Shown here piece by piece: positions 29,721-39,716 of a stretch of DNA of 64,000 nucleotides. Origin of the DNA: Luteimonas sp. FCS-9 (lineage in GTDB: Bacteria > Pseudomonadota > Gammaproteobacteria > Xanthomonadales > Xanthomonadaceae); contig NZ_LASZ01000004.1 in the NCBI RefSeq assembly GCF_001014645.1, forward strand, positions 62,001 through 126,000. Direction: 5' to 3'. Within the stretch, counting starts at the first letter, position 1; the number at the start of each line of letters is the position of its first letter. A program made the translations under genes and the position numbers. Below the pieces are notes generated by a model. That model had not been told where the DNA came from, made no database searches, and was given only the letters and a program-made list of their open reading frames with translations.

Positions 29721-29817
29721 GGGCCGCCGGGCACCGCCAAGGCGGCGGGGCGCCCCTGCGCGCCCCGCGCCTCCGGTGCCGACCGCGATCGCCGCCCGAT
29801 GGGCCGGCCGGTCCGCT

Positions 29818-29823
29818 TATAAT
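29818..29823 (+). promoter_or_regulatory. -10 box upstream of frr
   Basis: A perfect TATAAT occurs 32 bases before the frr start, suggesting that frr has its own promoter besides any pyrH read-through. Confidence 0.5.
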
Positions 29824-29855
29824 CCCCCGATTCTGCACACGGACCGGGGGCGCGC

Positions 29856-30413
29856 ATGCTCAACGACATCAAGAAAGACACCCAGACCCGCATGGCCAAG
29901 AGCGTCGAGGCCCTGCGGCACGCGCTGGTCAAGGTCCGCACCGGCCGCGCCTCGACCGCGCTGGTCGACCACCTGAAGGTCAACTACTACGGCTCGGACA
30001 TGCCGCTGACGCAGGTCGCCAGCGTCACCGTGACCGACGCCCGCTCGCTGACGATCACCCCTTGGGAAAAGCAGATGGTGGGCGCGGTCGAGAAGGCGAT
30101 CCTGGGCTCCGACCTCGGCCTGACCCCCAACACCGCCGGCACCACGATCCGCCTCAACATCCCCGCGCTGACCGAGGAACGCCGCCGCGACCTGACCAAG
30201 GTCGTCCACGGCGAGGGCGAGGACGCCAAGGTCGCGATCCGCAACATCCGCCGCGACGCCAACCAGCAGGTCAAGGAGCTGCTGAAGGAGAAGCTCGTCT
30301 CCGAGGACGACGTGCGCCGCAGCGAGGAGGAGATCCAGAAGATCACCGACAAGGCGATCAAGGACGTCGACGACGTGGTCAAGGCCAAGGAACAGGAATT
30401 GATGGCGGTCTGA
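29856..30413 (+). CDS. frr: Ribosome recycling factor
   Basis: The product is 185 residues, the standard length. With EF-G it splits post-termination ribosomes. It opens with [20 protein letters not shown], then the domain-II beta core ([18 protein letters not shown]), [20 protein letters not shown] and a long C-terminal helix. 135 bases separate it from pyrH, with its own -10 box. A heptad-repeat element begins ten bases after its stop. Confidence 0.97.
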   Translation: MLNDIKKDTQTRMAKSVEALRHALVKVRTGRASTALVDHLKVNYYGSDMPLTQVASVTVTDARSLTITPWEKQMVGAVEKAILGSDLGLTPNTAGTTIRLNIPALTEERRRDLTKVVHGEGEDAKVAIRNIRRDANQQVKELLKEKLVSEDDVRRSEEEIQKITDKAIKDVDDVVKAKEQELMAV

Positions 30414-30422
30414 TCAAGAGAC

Positions 30423-30547
30423 GGGATTGGGGATTCGGAATTAGGGATTGGCGAAAAGCCAGAGCCAGAGAAGCCACCATTGACTGATGCCCCCACCCTG
30501 CAGGATTCCGCGCGCCCGAATCCCGAATCCCGAATCCCGAATCCCGG
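30423..30547. repeat. Inverted heptad-repeat element over uppS start
   Basis: The left arm (30423-30451) repeats GGGATTG/GGGATTC-type units. The right arm (30516-30547) is the reverse complement pattern, four CCCGAAT units in a row. A 64-base loop lies between them. The arms can pair into a long hairpin. The right arm is translated as PNPESRIPNP in the assumed uppS N-terminus. The same design occurs at 39603-39716 and, decayed, at 54381-54467. Confidence 0.85.
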
Positions 30548-31289
30548 CGCTGTGCCGCGGCACATCGCCATCATCATGGACGGCAACGGCCGCTGGGCGG
30601 CGCGTCGGCGGCGGCCGCGGGCGATCGGGCACCGCGCGGGCGCGCGCACGGTCAACCTGTGCATCGATTTCTGCCTGGAGCGCGGCATCGGGGCGCTGAC
30701 GCTGTTCGCGTTCTCCAGCGAGAACTGGGGCCGGCCCGAGGACGAGGTCGGGGCGCTGATGAAGCTGTTCCTCGGCGCGCTCGACCGCGAGGTCGGCGAA
30801 CTGCACCGCCGCGGCGTGCGACTGCGCTTCATCGGCGAGCGCACGCGTTTCGGCGAGGCGCTCGGCGCGCGCATGGCCGCGGCCGAGGCGCAGACCGCGG
30901 GCAACACCCGGCTGGCACTGAACGTGGCCGCCAGTTACGGCGGCCGGCAGGACATCGCGATGGCCGCGCAGTCGCTCGCCCGGGACGTCGCCGCGGGCCG
31001 CCTGCGCCCCGAGGACATCGACGAGGCCGCGGTCGGTGCGCGGGTCGCGCTGGCCGACCTGCCGGCGCCCGACCTGTTCATCCGCACCGGCGGCGACCTG
31101 CGCATCAGCAACTTCCTGCTGTGGCAGCTGGCCTACACCGAACTGTGGTTCACGCAGACGCTGTGGCCCGAGCTGGGCGTGGCGGAACTGGAGCAGGCGC
31201 TGGCCGCCTACGGCACGCGCGAGCGTCGATTCGGGCTGACCGGCGAGCAGATCGCCGCCGGCGCGCCGCACAAGGAGAGCATCGAATGA
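30480..31289 (+). CDS. uppS: Isoprenyl transferase (undecaprenyl diphosphate synthase)
   Basis: The product is 269 residues if it starts at the TTG at 30480. It extends farnesyl diphosphate with isopentenyl diphosphate to the C55 carrier for peptidoglycan and O-antigen. The cis-prenyltransferase signature is clear: HIAIIMDGNGRWA, AFSSENWGRP, NVAASYGGRQDI and FIRTGGDLRISNFLLWQ. The first 24 residues come from the heptad repeat; a GTG at 30552 right after it would give a protein starting (M)PRHIAIIMDG, so the true start is uncertain. The stop overlaps the cdsA ATG. Confidence 0.95.
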   Translation: MTDAPTLQDSARPNPESRIPNPGAVPRHIAIIMDGNGRWAARRRRPRAIGHRAGARTVNLCIDFCLERGIGALTLFAFSSENWGRPEDEVGALMKLFLGALDREVGELHRRGVRLRFIGERTRFGEALGARMAAAEAQTAGNTRLALNVAASYGGRQDIAMAAQSLARDVAAGRLRPEDIDEAAVGARVALADLPAPDLFIRTGGDLRISNFLLWQLAYTELWFTQTLWPELGVAELEQALAAYGTRERRFGLTGEQIAAGAPHKESIE

Positions 31290-32125
31290 CAAGCACGCGC
31301 ATCCTCGCCGCGCTGCTGATGGCCCCGGTCGCCATCGCCGCCGTGCTGCTGCTCAACACCCCGTGGATGGCCGCGGTCTCGGCCATCGTGTTCCTGGCCG
31401 CGCTGTGGGAATGGCTGCGCCTGGCCGGCGTGGAGGACACGCTCTCTCGCACCGCGCTGCTGCTGCTCAACCTGCTGCTGATGGTCGCCGTCGTCTGGGC
31501 CTCGGCCACCGGCGGCGGCTCGCTGGTGCTGCTGAAGATGCTGGCGATGGTCGGCGTGGCCTGGTGGCTGGCGGCGGCGCTGTGGCTGCGCCGCTACGAT
31601 TTCGCCGCCGCACCCGACGCAAAGGGCCGGATCCTGAAGCTGGCCGCCGGTACGCTGGCGGTGATCCCCGCCTGGGCCGCGCTGTGCGTGATCCACGCCA
31701 ACGAGGGCGGCGCGTACGGCAACCGCTGGCTGCTGCTGGCGCTGGCGATCGTCTGGGCCACCGACACCGGCGCCTACTTCGCCGGCCGCCGCTTCGGGCG
31801 CCGCAAGCTGGCGCCGCGCATCAGCCCCAACAAGACCGTCGAGGGCCTGGCCGGCGGCATCGTGGCCGGCATCGTCGTGGCGGTGGCCTTCGCCCCGCTG
31901 GCCGGCGCCCAGGTCGCGCAGCTGCCGCTGGTGGCCGCGGTCGCGGCGCTGACGGTGCTGGCCTCGGTGGTCGGCGACCTGTTCGAGAGCCTGCTCAAGC
32001 GCCATGCCGGCGCCAAGGACTCGGGCACGCTGATCCCAGGCCATGGCGGCGTGCTCGACCGCATCGACAGCGTGCTCGCCGCGCTGCCGGTGTTCGCGTT
32101 CGGCCAGATCTGGCTCGGCTTCTGA
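31286..32125 (+). CDS. cdsA: Phosphatidate cytidylyltransferase
   Basis: The product is 279 residues with about eight hydrophobic helices. It makes CDP-diacylglycerol from phosphatidic acid and CTP in the inner membrane. The C-terminal signature [20 protein letters not shown], then GVLDR, matches the family pattern, and [19 protein letters not shown] precedes it. The ATG overlaps the uppS stop (ATGA), so the two are coupled. Confidence 0.95.
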   Translation: MTSTRILAALLMAPVAIAAVLLLNTPWMAAVSAIVFLAALWEWLRLAGVEDTLSRTALLLLNLLLMVAVVWASATGGGSLVLLKMLAMVGVAWWLAAALWLRRYDFAAAPDAKGRILKLAAGTLAVIPAWAALCVIHANEGGAYGNRWLLLALAIVWATDTGAYFAGRRFGRRKLAPRISPNKTVEGLAGGIVAGIVVAVAFAPLAGAQVAQLPLVAAVAALTVLASVVGDLFESLLKRHAGAKDSGTLIPGHGGVLDRIDSVLAALPVFAFGQIWLGF

Positions 32126-32174
32126 GCACGATGACCGCCCTCCGCCGCACCCTGCCCCGCCGGGCCGGCGCCCG

Positions 32175-33353
32175 ATGACCCGCCGCGTCGCCGTCTACGG
32201 CGCGACCGGTTCGATCGGCACCTCGGCGCTGGACGTGATCGCCCGGCATCCGCAGCGGCTGCGCGCCAGCGTGCTGGCGGCCGGCAGCAATGTGCCCGCG
32301 CTGGTCGCGCTGTGCGCTGCGCACCGGCCCGAGCATGCGGTGATCGCCGACCCCGCCGGCCTCGACGCGCTGCGCGCGGGCCTGCGCGCGGCGGGCTTGG
32401 CGACGCAGGCGCACGCCGGCATGGCCGCGCTCGACGCGCCCGCCGCCGACCCCGACGCCTGCGACACCGTGGTCGCGGCGATCGTCGGTGCCGCCGGGCT
32501 CGATTCCACGCTTGCCGCGCTGCGCGCCGGCAAGCGGGTGCTGCTGGCCAACAAGGAGTCGCTGGTGCTGGCCGGCGACCTGATGATGCGCGCCGCACGC
32601 GAGGCCGGCGCGACCATCGTGCCGATCGACAGCGAGCACAACGCGATCCACCAGTGCCTGCCCGCCGACGGCGACCGCAGCGGCGTGGCGCGGATCGTGC
32701 TGACCGCCTCCGGCGGCCCGTTCCGCGGCCGCGACCGCGCCGCGCTCGCGCAGGTGACCCCGGCCCAGGCGGTCGCGCACCCCAAGTGGTCGATGGGCCC
32801 GAAGATCTCGGTCGACTCGGCGACGCTGATGAACAAGGGACTGGAGCTGATCGAGGCCCACCACCTGTTCGCCACGCCGTCCGCACGCCTGGACGTGCTG
32901 GTGCACCCCCAGAGCCTGGTGCACTCGCTGGTCGAGTTCATCGACGGTTCCACCCTCGCCCAGCTCGGGCTGCCGGACATGCGCACCGCGCTGGCGGTCG
33001 GCCTGGGCGGTCCGGAGCGCATCGCCTCGGGCGTGTCGGGCCTGGATCTGCTGCAGCACGGCCGCCTCGACTTCGAGGCACCGGACACCGACACCTTTCC
33101 CTGCCTGGCGCTGGCGCGCGCGGCATTGGAGGCAGGCGGCACCGCGCCGGCGCTGCTGAACGCGGCCAACGAAGTGGCCGTTTCAGCCTTTCTTCAGGGA
33201 CGGATTCGTTTTCTAGCGATCCCGGCGCTGGTCGAGCACGTGCTCGCCGCGCTTCCCGCCCTCCCCGCCGATACGCTGGACGTGCTGCGCGACGCCGATG
33301 CGCAGGCCCGGCGCGCCGCCGGGCAGGCGATCGATTCCGGTTCGGTCCATTGA
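32175..33353 (+). CDS. dxr: 1-deoxy-D-xylulose 5-phosphate reductoisomerase
   Basis: The product is 392 residues. It performs the NADPH-dependent rearrangement to methylerythritol phosphate, the committed MEP-pathway step that feeds uppS and ispA. Visible motifs are GATGSIG (NADPH), LANKESLV, the metal-binding and flexible-loop region [13 protein letters not shown], and [15 protein letters not shown]. The start is the ATG at 32175, 49 bases after cdsA. A short AT-richer stretch near 33180-33220 inside the gene might hold a promoter for rseP. Confidence 0.97.
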   Translation: MTRRVAVYGATGSIGTSALDVIARHPQRLRASVLAAGSNVPALVALCAAHRPEHAVIADPAGLDALRAGLRAAGLATQAHAGMAALDAPAADPDACDTVVAAIVGAAGLDSTLAALRAGKRVLLANKESLVLAGDLMMRAAREAGATIVPIDSEHNAIHQCLPADGDRSGVARIVLTASGGPFRGRDRAALAQVTPAQAVAHPKWSMGPKISVDSATLMNKGLELIEAHHLFATPSARLDVLVHPQSLVHSLVEFIDGSTLAQLGLPDMRTALAVGLGGPERIASGVSGLDLLQHGRLDFEAPDTDTFPCLALARAALEAGGTAPALLNAANEVAVSAFLQGRIRFLAIPALVEHVLAALPALPADTLDVLRDADAQARRAAGQAIDSGSVH

Positions 33354-33362
33354 GCGTGCGCG

Positions 33363-34727
33363 ATGTCTGAATTCCTCGGCTCGGTGTGGTGGCTGATCGT
33401 CAGCCTCGGCGTGCTCGTGACCTTCCACGAGTTCGGGCACTACTGGGTCGCACGCCGCTGCGGCGTCAAGGTGCTGCGCTTCTCGATCGGCTTCGGCCGC
33501 CCGCTGTGGTCGCGCCGCGGCCGCGACGGCACCGTCTACCAGGTCGCGATGCTGCCGCTGGGCGGCTACGTGAAGATGCTCGACGAGCGCGAGGGCCCGG
33601 TGCCGCCCGAGACCGTCGGCCAGGCCTTCAACCGCGCATCGGTGTGGAAGCGCATCGCGATCGTCGCCGCCGGGCCGGTCGCCAATCTGGTGCTGTGCGT
33701 GGCGCTGCTGTGGGCGATGTTCGTGATCGGCCGCCCCGACTACGCGCCGGTGATCGGCCAGAGCGCCGGCATCGCCGAGGCCTCGGGCCTGCGCCCGGGC
33801 GACCGCGTCGACGCGGTCGGCGACCGGGCGACGCCGACCTGGTCGGAGGTCCACCAGGCGCTGCTGCCGGCCGCGCTCGACCACCGCGACATCGCGGTGC
33901 ACGTCACCGACGCCGACGACCGGCAGGTCGTGCGCGACCTGCGGCTGTCGCAGCTCCCCGACGATTTCGACCAGCGCCGCTTCACCCACGCCATCGGCCT
34001 GCTGCCGCGCCACCTGCTGCTACCGCCGCTGGTGGGCCGGGTCGAGCCCGACAGCGCCGCCTGGGGCATCCTGGCCGAGGGCGACCGCGTGACTGCGGTC
34101 GACGGCAGCCCGGTGCGCGCGTTCGACGAGATCGGCCCGCTGGTCCAGCGGCTGGGCGAGCGCGGCGGCGCGGCGATGATCGAGGTCGCCCGCGACGGCG
34201 AGCGTCTGGCGCTGGAGATCACCCCCGGCCAGATGGATCTGCCCGACGGCAGCGGCCGCTACTGGGCGCTGGGCATCGCGCCGCCGCGCAACCTGCCCTT
34301 GCCGCCCAAGGACGCGATGCAGCGCTACGGGGTGTTCGCGGCCGCCCCGGTCGCGGTGCGCGAGGTCGGCCACCTGACCGGCCAGCTGGTGGGCATGATC
34401 GGCCGCGCGTTCACCGGCCGGGTGGCGATCGAGAACACCGTCGCCGGCCCGATCACGATCGCCCGGGCGGCCAACACCTACGCCCAGCAGGGCGCGGCCT
34501 GGTACCTGACGATCCTCGCCCTGCTGTCGCTGAGCCTGGCGATCCTGAACCTGCTCCCGATCCCGCTGCTGGATGGGGGACACCTGTTGTATTACCTTAT
34601 CGAGTTGGTCAAAGGCAGCCCCGTGAGCGAGCGCGCGATGGTGGCCGGGCAGTACGTCGGCCTGGCCCTGCTGGCCAGCCTGATGGGCCTGGCGTTCTAC
34701 AACGACATCCTGCAGCTGGTGCGCTAG
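33363..34727 (+). CDS. rseP: Site-2 protease RseP
   Basis: The product is 454 residues. It is an intramembrane zinc protease that finishes anti-sigma-E cleavage in E. coli. HEFGH in the first helix (about residue 22) and NLLPIPLLDGG in the third carry the zinc ligands, and LPLGGYVKM follows helix 1. Two PDZ domains lie in the periplasmic part (about 125-320). The start is nine bases after the dxr stop. Lying directly before bamA, it links outer-membrane assembly and the envelope stress response. The cognate anti-sigma factor is not in the window. Confidence 0.96.
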   Translation: MSEFLGSVWWLIVSLGVLVTFHEFGHYWVARRCGVKVLRFSIGFGRPLWSRRGRDGTVYQVAMLPLGGYVKMLDEREGPVPPETVGQAFNRASVWKRIAIVAAGPVANLVLCVALLWAMFVIGRPDYAPVIGQSAGIAEASGLRPGDRVDAVGDRATPTWSEVHQALLPAALDHRDIAVHVTDADDRQVVRDLRLSQLPDDFDQRRFTHAIGLLPRHLLLPPLVGRVEPDSAAWGILAEGDRVTAVDGSPVRAFDEIGPLVQRLGERGGAAMIEVARDGERLALEITPGQMDLPDGSGRYWALGIAPPRNLPLPPKDAMQRYGVFAAAPVAVREVGHLTGQLVGMIGRAFTGRVAIENTVAGPITIARAANTYAQQGAAWYLTILALLSLSLAILNLLPIPLLDGGHLLYYLIELVKGSPVSERAMVAGQYVGLALLASLMGLAFYNDILQLVR

Positions 34728-34795
34728 ACGACCGCCCCGACCCGGATTCCGCCGCGCCGACGCGCCGGAACCCCTCCCCTACCCGGACCCGAAGA

Positions 34796-37315
34796 ATGAC
34801 GCGTATGCCCGACCGCCGCCTGCTTGCCCTCGCCCTCGCCGCGGTGATCGCCGCTCCGGCCTGGGCCCAGACGGCGGCCAACGCGCCCGCGCCCCAGGCG
34901 GCGGCACTGCCGCCGCTCGCGCCGCCGGCCGCCAGCAACTTCACCGTCAGCGACATCCGCGTCGACGGCCTGCAGCGCATCGGCGCGGGCACCGTGTTCA
35001 CCTACCTGCCGGTCGAGCGCGGCGACACCGTCAACCCGACCCGGGTGTCGGAGGCCGTCCGCGCGCTGTACCGCACCGGCTTCTTCGAGGACATCCAGGT
35101 CGCGCGCCAGGGCGACATCCTGGTGTTCACGGTCACCGAGCGCCCGGCGATCAACCGGCTGACGCTGACCGGCAACAAGGACATCAAGACCGAGGACCTG
35201 ACCAAGGGCCTCAACGATATCGGCCTGTCGGAAGGCGAGACCTTCGACCGCCTCGACCTCGACCGTGTGACCCAGGAACTGGTCCGCCAGTACAACAACC
35301 GCGGCAAGTACAACGTCAAGATCACCCCGACCGTCTCGCGGCTCGACCGCAACCGCGTCGACATCGCGATCAACATCGAGGAAGGCAAGGCGGCCAAGAT
35401 CCGCCACATCAACATCGTCGGCAACGAGGTCTACGACCTCGAGACGCTGACCGACAACTGGGAATCGGGCGAGTCGAACTGGCTCAGCTGGTACCGCCGC
35501 GACGACCAGTACTCGCGCGAGAAGCTCGAGGGCGACCGCGAGAAGCTGCACAACTTCTATCTCGACCGCGGCTACATCGACTTCAGCGAAGACAGCATCC
35601 AGGTCTCGATCAGCCCCGACAAGGCCGACATGTTCATCACCGCCGGCATCACCGAAGGCGAGATCTACAAGGTGTCGGACGTGCAGATCACCGGCAACAC
35701 GGTGCTGCCCAAGGAGGAGATCGAGAGCCGCGTGTTCGTCAAGGAGGACCAGGTGTTCTCGCGCGCGCTGCTGGAGCTGAGCTCCGACGCGATCACCGCC
35801 ACGCTCGGCAACATCGGCTACGCGTTCGCGCAGGTCAACCCGATCCCCGAGGTCGACCGCGAGAACCGCACCGTCGCGATCAACCTGCAGGTCGTGCCCG
35901 GCCCGCGCGTGCAGGTGCGCCGCATCCAGTTCAAGGGCAACAACCGCACCTCCGACGAGGTCATCCGCCGCGAGATGCGCCAGTTCGAGGGCAGCTGGTA
36001 CTCGCAGGCGGCGATCGACCGTTCCAAGGTCCGCCTGCAGCGCCTGGGCTACTTCGAGTCGGGCAGCGTCAACGTCGAGACCCAGCCGGTGCCGGGCAGC
36101 AACGACGAGGTCGACGTCGTGTTCAACATGACCGAGACCACGTCGGGCAGCTTCGTGTTCGGCCTGGGCTACTCGCAGCTGGCCGGCGTGACCACGTCGG
36201 TGCAGCTGTCGCAGAACAACTTCCTGGGCAGCGGCAACCGCGTGTCGGTCGAGGCGCAGCGCAACGTCTACCTGCAGCGCTACTCGTTCTCGTTCATGAA
36301 CCCGTACTTCACCGACGGCGGCATGTCGCTGGGCTACAACCTGTGGTGGCGCGAGTTCGACAACTCCGAATTCAACACCGCGCAGTACTCCTCGACCAGC
36401 GCCGCCGGCCAGGCGATCCTGGGCATCCCGCTGACCGAGAACGACTCGATCTCGCTGCTGTTCGGCGCCGACCGCAACCAGATCTTCGCCTGGCGAGGGT
36501 CCTCGCCCGAGTCGATCGTCGACTACATCGACGCGTTCGGCTCGCGCACCTTCCACGCCTGGCGCAGCGAGCTCGCCTGGGCCCGCGACACCCGCAACGA
36601 CTACCTGCAGCCCACCCGCGGCATGATGCAGCGCGTCTCGCTGGAGACCACGCTGCCCGGCTCGACCGCCGAGTACTTCAAGCTCAACTACGAGATCTCC
36701 AAGTACTGGCCGATCAACCGCCACCTGGTGCTCAACACGCGCGCCGAGATCGGCTACGGCGACAGCTACGGCGACGACGTGGTGCGCAACATCTGCTACA
36801 CCGCGTCGACCGAGGCCAACCCGAATCCCACGCCCTCCTCGCCGTGCGAGCCCAGCTCGCCCGACTACGTGCGCACGGTCACCGGCGGCGGCCTGCCGTT
36901 CTTCGAGAACTTCTACGCCGGCGGCGCGCGCTCGGTGCGCGGCTTCCGCGACAACACGCTGGGCCCGCGCGAGACCGCGTTCGCCAGCAGCTACCTGCAG
37001 CCGATCGGCGGCGCGGTCAAGACCGTCGGCTCGTTCGAGATGTTCTTCCCGCAGCTGATCAAGTCCCCGGCCGCGCGTATCTCGGCGTTCGTCGACTTCG
37101 GCAACGTCTTCAGCGACGTCGACTCGTGGGAGGCCAAGGAACTGCGCGCCTCGGCGGGCGTGGCGCTGATGTGGCGCGCGCCGGTCGGCCCGATCTCGAT
37201 CAGCTACGCGTACCCGCTGCGCAGCCAGGACGAGGTCCGCGGCGGCTCGGGCGAACTGATCCGCGGCGGCGACGAGCTCGAGCGCCTGCAGTTCACGTTC
37301 GGCGGCGCGTTCTGA
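34796..37315 (+). CDS. bamA: Outer-membrane protein assembly factor BamA
   Basis: The product is 839 residues. After a signal peptide (cleavage probably after APAWAQ, about 22) come a short Ala/Pro-rich linker, five POTRA domains (about 43-440) and a C-terminal beta-barrel ending in FTFGGAF, with the terminal Phe of outer-membrane barrels. The conserved VRGF motif is present (GGARSVRGFRDNTLG). An extracellular segment before it has two Cys 17 residues apart (ICYTAST to SSPCEP), possibly a disulfide. It inserts barrel proteins into the outer membrane. No skp gene follows, unlike in E. coli. Confidence 0.97.
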   Translation: MTRMPDRRLLALALAAVIAAPAWAQTAANAPAPQAAALPPLAPPAASNFTVSDIRVDGLQRIGAGTVFTYLPVERGDTVNPTRVSEAVRALYRTGFFEDIQVARQGDILVFTVTERPAINRLTLTGNKDIKTEDLTKGLNDIGLSEGETFDRLDLDRVTQELVRQYNNRGKYNVKITPTVSRLDRNRVDIAINIEEGKAAKIRHINIVGNEVYDLETLTDNWESGESNWLSWYRRDDQYSREKLEGDREKLHNFYLDRGYIDFSEDSIQVSISPDKADMFITAGITEGEIYKVSDVQITGNTVLPKEEIESRVFVKEDQVFSRALLELSSDAITATLGNIGYAFAQVNPIPEVDRENRTVAINLQVVPGPRVQVRRIQFKGNNRTSDEVIRREMRQFEGSWYSQAAIDRSKVRLQRLGYFESGSVNVETQPVPGSNDEVDVVFNMTETTSGSFVFGLGYSQLAGVTTSVQLSQNNFLGSGNRVSVEAQRNVYLQRYSFSFMNPYFTDGGMSLGYNLWWREFDNSEFNTAQYSSTSAAGQAILGIPLTENDSISLLFGADRNQIFAWRGSSPESIVDYIDAFGSRTFHAWRSELAWARDTRNDYLQPTRGMMQRVSLETTLPGSTAEYFKLNYEISKYWPINRHLVLNTRAEIGYGDSYGDDVVRNICYTASTEANPNPTPSSPCEPSSPDYVRTVTGGGLPFFENFYAGGARSVRGFRDNTLGPRETAFASSYLQPIGGAVKTVGSFEMFFPQLIKSPAARISAFVDFGNVFSDVDSWEAKELRASAGVALMWRAPVGPISISYAYPLRSQDEVRGGSGELIRGGDELERLQFTFGGAF

Positions 37316-37328
37316 TCCGCCCGGCCCG

Positions 37329-38354
37329 ATGACCGCCCATGCCCGCCACACCGCCCGGACGCTCGCCGACCGCTTCGCGCTGACCGTCCACGGCGATGCC
37401 GACGTCGAAGTCGTCGGCGTCGCCACGCTGGCCGCCGCCGGCCCCGACCGGCTCGCGTTCCTGTCCAATCCGCGCTACCGCCCGCAGCTCGAGCAGACCG
37501 CCGCCGGCATCGTCGTGCTGCGCGAGGCCGACGCCGCCGGCTACGCCGGCACCGCGCTGGTCGCGCGCGATCCCTACGTCGCCTACGCGAAGATCGCCGC
37601 GCTGTTCGCGCCGGTCGCCGACGTGCCGGTGGGCGTGCATCCCACCGCCGTGGTCCACGCGACCGCGACGATCGACCCGACCGCCTCGATCGGCCCGCTG
37701 ACGACCGTCGGCGCCGGCAGCGTCGTCGGCGCCGGCGCGACCGTCGGCCCGGGCTGCACGATCGGCGAGGATTGCGTCGTCGGCGAGGGATCCCGCTTGG
37801 TCGCCCGCGTCACGCTGGTCAAGCGCGTGCGACTGGGCGCGCGGGTGACCGTGCATCCGGGCGCGGTGCTCGGCGCCGACGGCTTCGGCTTGGCGATGGA
37901 GGCCGGCCGCTGGCTCAACGTGCCCCAGCTCGGCGGCGTGGTGGTCGGCGACGACAGCGACATCGGCGCCAACACCACGATCGACTGCGGCGCCCTCGAG
38001 GACACCGTCATCGAGGAAGACGTGCGCCTGGACAACCTGATCCAGATCGCGCACAACGTGCGCATCGGCGCGCACACCGCGATCGCCGGCTGCGTCGGCA
38101 TCGCCGGCAGCACCCGCATCGGCCGCTACTGCATGCTGGCCGGCAAGGTCGGCGTGGCCGGCCATCTTGAAATCTGCGACAAGGTCGTCGTCCACGCGAT
38201 GACGATGGTGTCGGCTTCGATCACCGAGCCGGGCGAGTACTCGTCCGGCATTCCCGCCCAGCCCACCCGGGAATGGCGCAAGAATGCCGTGCGGATCCGC
38301 CAGCTCGATTCGCTCGCCCGCCGCATCGGCGCGCGCGCAAAGGGGGATGAATGA
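37329..38354 (+). CDS. lpxD: UDP-3-O-acylglucosamine N-acyltransferase
   Basis: The product is 341 residues. It adds the N-linked hydroxyacyl chain in lipid A synthesis. A uridine-binding N-terminal domain (about 1-100; [13 protein letters not shown]) is followed by a left-handed beta-helix of hexapeptide repeats and the catalytic His in [10 protein letters not shown]. The start is 13 bases after bamA, so they are one operon. The stop overlaps the fabZ start. Confidence 0.96.
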   Translation: MTAHARHTARTLADRFALTVHGDADVEVVGVATLAAAGPDRLAFLSNPRYRPQLEQTAAGIVVLREADAAGYAGTALVARDPYVAYAKIAALFAPVADVPVGVHPTAVVHATATIDPTASIGPLTTVGAGSVVGAGATVGPGCTIGEDCVVGEGSRLVARVTLVKRVRLGARVTVHPGAVLGADGFGLAMEAGRWLNVPQLGGVVVGDDSDIGANTTIDCGALEDTVIEEDVRLDNLIQIAHNVRIGAHTAIAGCVGIAGSTRIGRYCMLAGKVGVAGHLEICDKVVVHAMTMVSASITEPGEYSSGIPAQPTREWRKNAVRIRQLDSLARRIGARAKGDE

Positions 38355-38806
38355 CGCTGGACCTGACGCTGCCGATCGACATCGGCGGCATCCGCAAGCT
38401 GCTGCCGCACCGCTACCCGTTCCTGCTGGTCGACCGCGTGGTCGAGTTCGAGTCGGGCAAGCGCGTGCTCTGCTACAAGAACGTCTCGGCCAACGAGCAC
38501 TTCTTCCAGGGGCATTTCCCCGACCACCCGGTGATGCCGGGCGTGCTGGTGATCGAGGCGCTGGCGCAGGCCGGCGGCATCCTGAGCCACCTCAGCCGCA
38601 GCCGCACCTGCGAGGGCGCGCTGTCGTACCTGGTCAAGGTCGACGCGGCCAAGTTCTCGCGCATGGTGGTGCCCGGCGACCGGCTGGAGCTGGACGTGAG
38701 CATCAAGCGCGAGATCCGCAACATGACGCTCTACAGCGGCGTCGCCCGCGTCGACGGCCAGCAGGCCGCGTGCGCGGACATCCTGTGCGCGGAAGTGAAG
38801 GACTGA
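38351..38806 (+). CDS. fabZ: 3-hydroxyacyl-ACP dehydratase FabZ
   Basis: The product is 151 residues, one hot-dog fold. It dehydrates beta-hydroxyacyl-ACP in fatty acid elongation and competes with LpxA and LpxD for the hydroxyacyl substrate. The catalytic His is in [10 protein letters not shown] and the Glu in [21 protein letters not shown] is the usual start. The ATG overlaps the lpxD stop by four bases. Confidence 0.96.
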   Translation: MTLDLTLPIDIGGIRKLLPHRYPFLLVDRVVEFESGKRVLCYKNVSANEHFFQGHFPDHPVMPGVLVIEALAQAGGILSHLSRSRTCEGALSYLVKVDAAKFSRMVVPGDRLELDVSIKREIRNMTLYSGVARVDGQQAACADILCAEVKD

Positions 38807-38808
38807 CG

Positions 38809-39594
38809 ATGACCGAGGCCGCGATCCACGCCACGGCCGTCGTCGATCCCGGCGCCAAGCTCGGCGCCGGTGTGCGCATCGGCGCGTTCACGATCATCGG
38901 CCCCGAGGTCGAGATCGGCGACGGCACGGTGATCGGGCCGCATTGCAGCGTCCACGGCCCGACCACGATCGGGCGCGACAATCGCGTCCACGGCCACACC
39001 GCGATCGGCGGCGAGCCGCAGGACAAGAAGTTCCGCGGCGAACGCGTCGAGCTGACGATCGGCGACCGCAACACGATCCGCGAGTTCGTCACGATCAACC
39101 GCGGCACTGGCGACGGCGGCGGCGCGACCCGCATCGGCGACGACAACTGGCTGCTGGCCTACACCCACGTCGCCCACGACTGCATCGTCGGCAACCACTG
39201 CGTGTTCTCCAACAACGCCACGCTCGCCGGCCACGTCCAGGTCGGCGACCACGTGATCCTCAGCGGCTTCGTCGGCATCCACCAGTTCTGCCGGATCGGC
39301 GCGCATGCGTTCATCGGCATGGGCGCGTTCGTCAATGGCGACGTGCCGCCGTTCGTCATGGTCGCCCAGGACGGCTACGGCCGGCCCCGCGGCATCAACG
39401 CCGAGGGCCTCAAGCGCCGTGGCTTCGACGCCGGCCGCACCGCGGCGATCAAGCGCGCCTACCGCACGCTGTACGTCTCCGGCGAGCCGCTCGACGCCGC
39501 CCGCGCCCGCCTGGCCGAACTGGCGCAGGACAGCGACGACGTCCGCGCGATGCTCGCGTTCATCGATGCCGGCGAGCGGCCGCTGGCGCGCTGA
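38809..39594 (+). CDS. lpxA: UDP-N-acetylglucosamine acyltransferase
   Basis: The product is 261 residues. It catalyses the first lipid A step, O-acylation of UDP-GlcNAc. The hexapeptide-repeat beta-helix is clear ([20 protein letters not shown] onward), with catalytic His in [11 protein letters not shown] and the C-terminal helical domain from about 190. The start lies two bases after the fabZ stop. A heptad-repeat element begins eight bases after its own stop, separating it from lpxB. Confidence 0.96.
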   Translation: MTEAAIHATAVVDPGAKLGAGVRIGAFTIIGPEVEIGDGTVIGPHCSVHGPTTIGRDNRVHGHTAIGGEPQDKKFRGERVELTIGDRNTIREFVTINRGTGDGGGATRIGDDNWLLAYTHVAHDCIVGNHCVFSNNATLAGHVQVGDHVILSGFVGIHQFCRIGAHAFIGMGAFVNGDVPPFVMVAQDGYGRPRGINAEGLKRRGFDAGRTAAIKRAYRTLYVSGEPLDAARARLAELAQDSDDVRAMLAFIDAGERPLAR

Positions 39595-39602
39595 TGCGCG
39601 CA

Positions 39603-39716
39603 GGGATTCGGAATTCGGAATTGGGGATTCGGGATTGGGAAGCGCACAATGCTTCGACCTGATCGATCACGCGACTCCGCTTTGCCGAATCCCGAATCCC
39701 CAATCCCGAATCCCCC
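39603..39716. repeat. Inverted heptad-repeat element over lpxB start
   Basis: The left arm (39603-39642) repeats GGGATTC/GGAATTC-type units, and the right arm (39685-39716) repeats CCCGAAT/CCCCAAT. A 42-base loop between them holds the presumed lpxB ATG (39649). The right arm is read as [11 protein letters not shown] in LpxB. The loop sequence is unrelated to that at uppS, so only the arms are shared. Confidence 0.85.

Noticed and set aside
30423-30547. Short regularly spaced repeats suggestive of a CRISPR array
   Set aside because: Units are seven bases without spacers and arranged as inverted arms; no cas genes are present.
34560-34625. AT-richer stretch near the end of rseP as a possible sigma-E promoter for bamA
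   Set aside because: No recognisable GGAACTT-type -35 and TCnnA-type -10 pair could be found.
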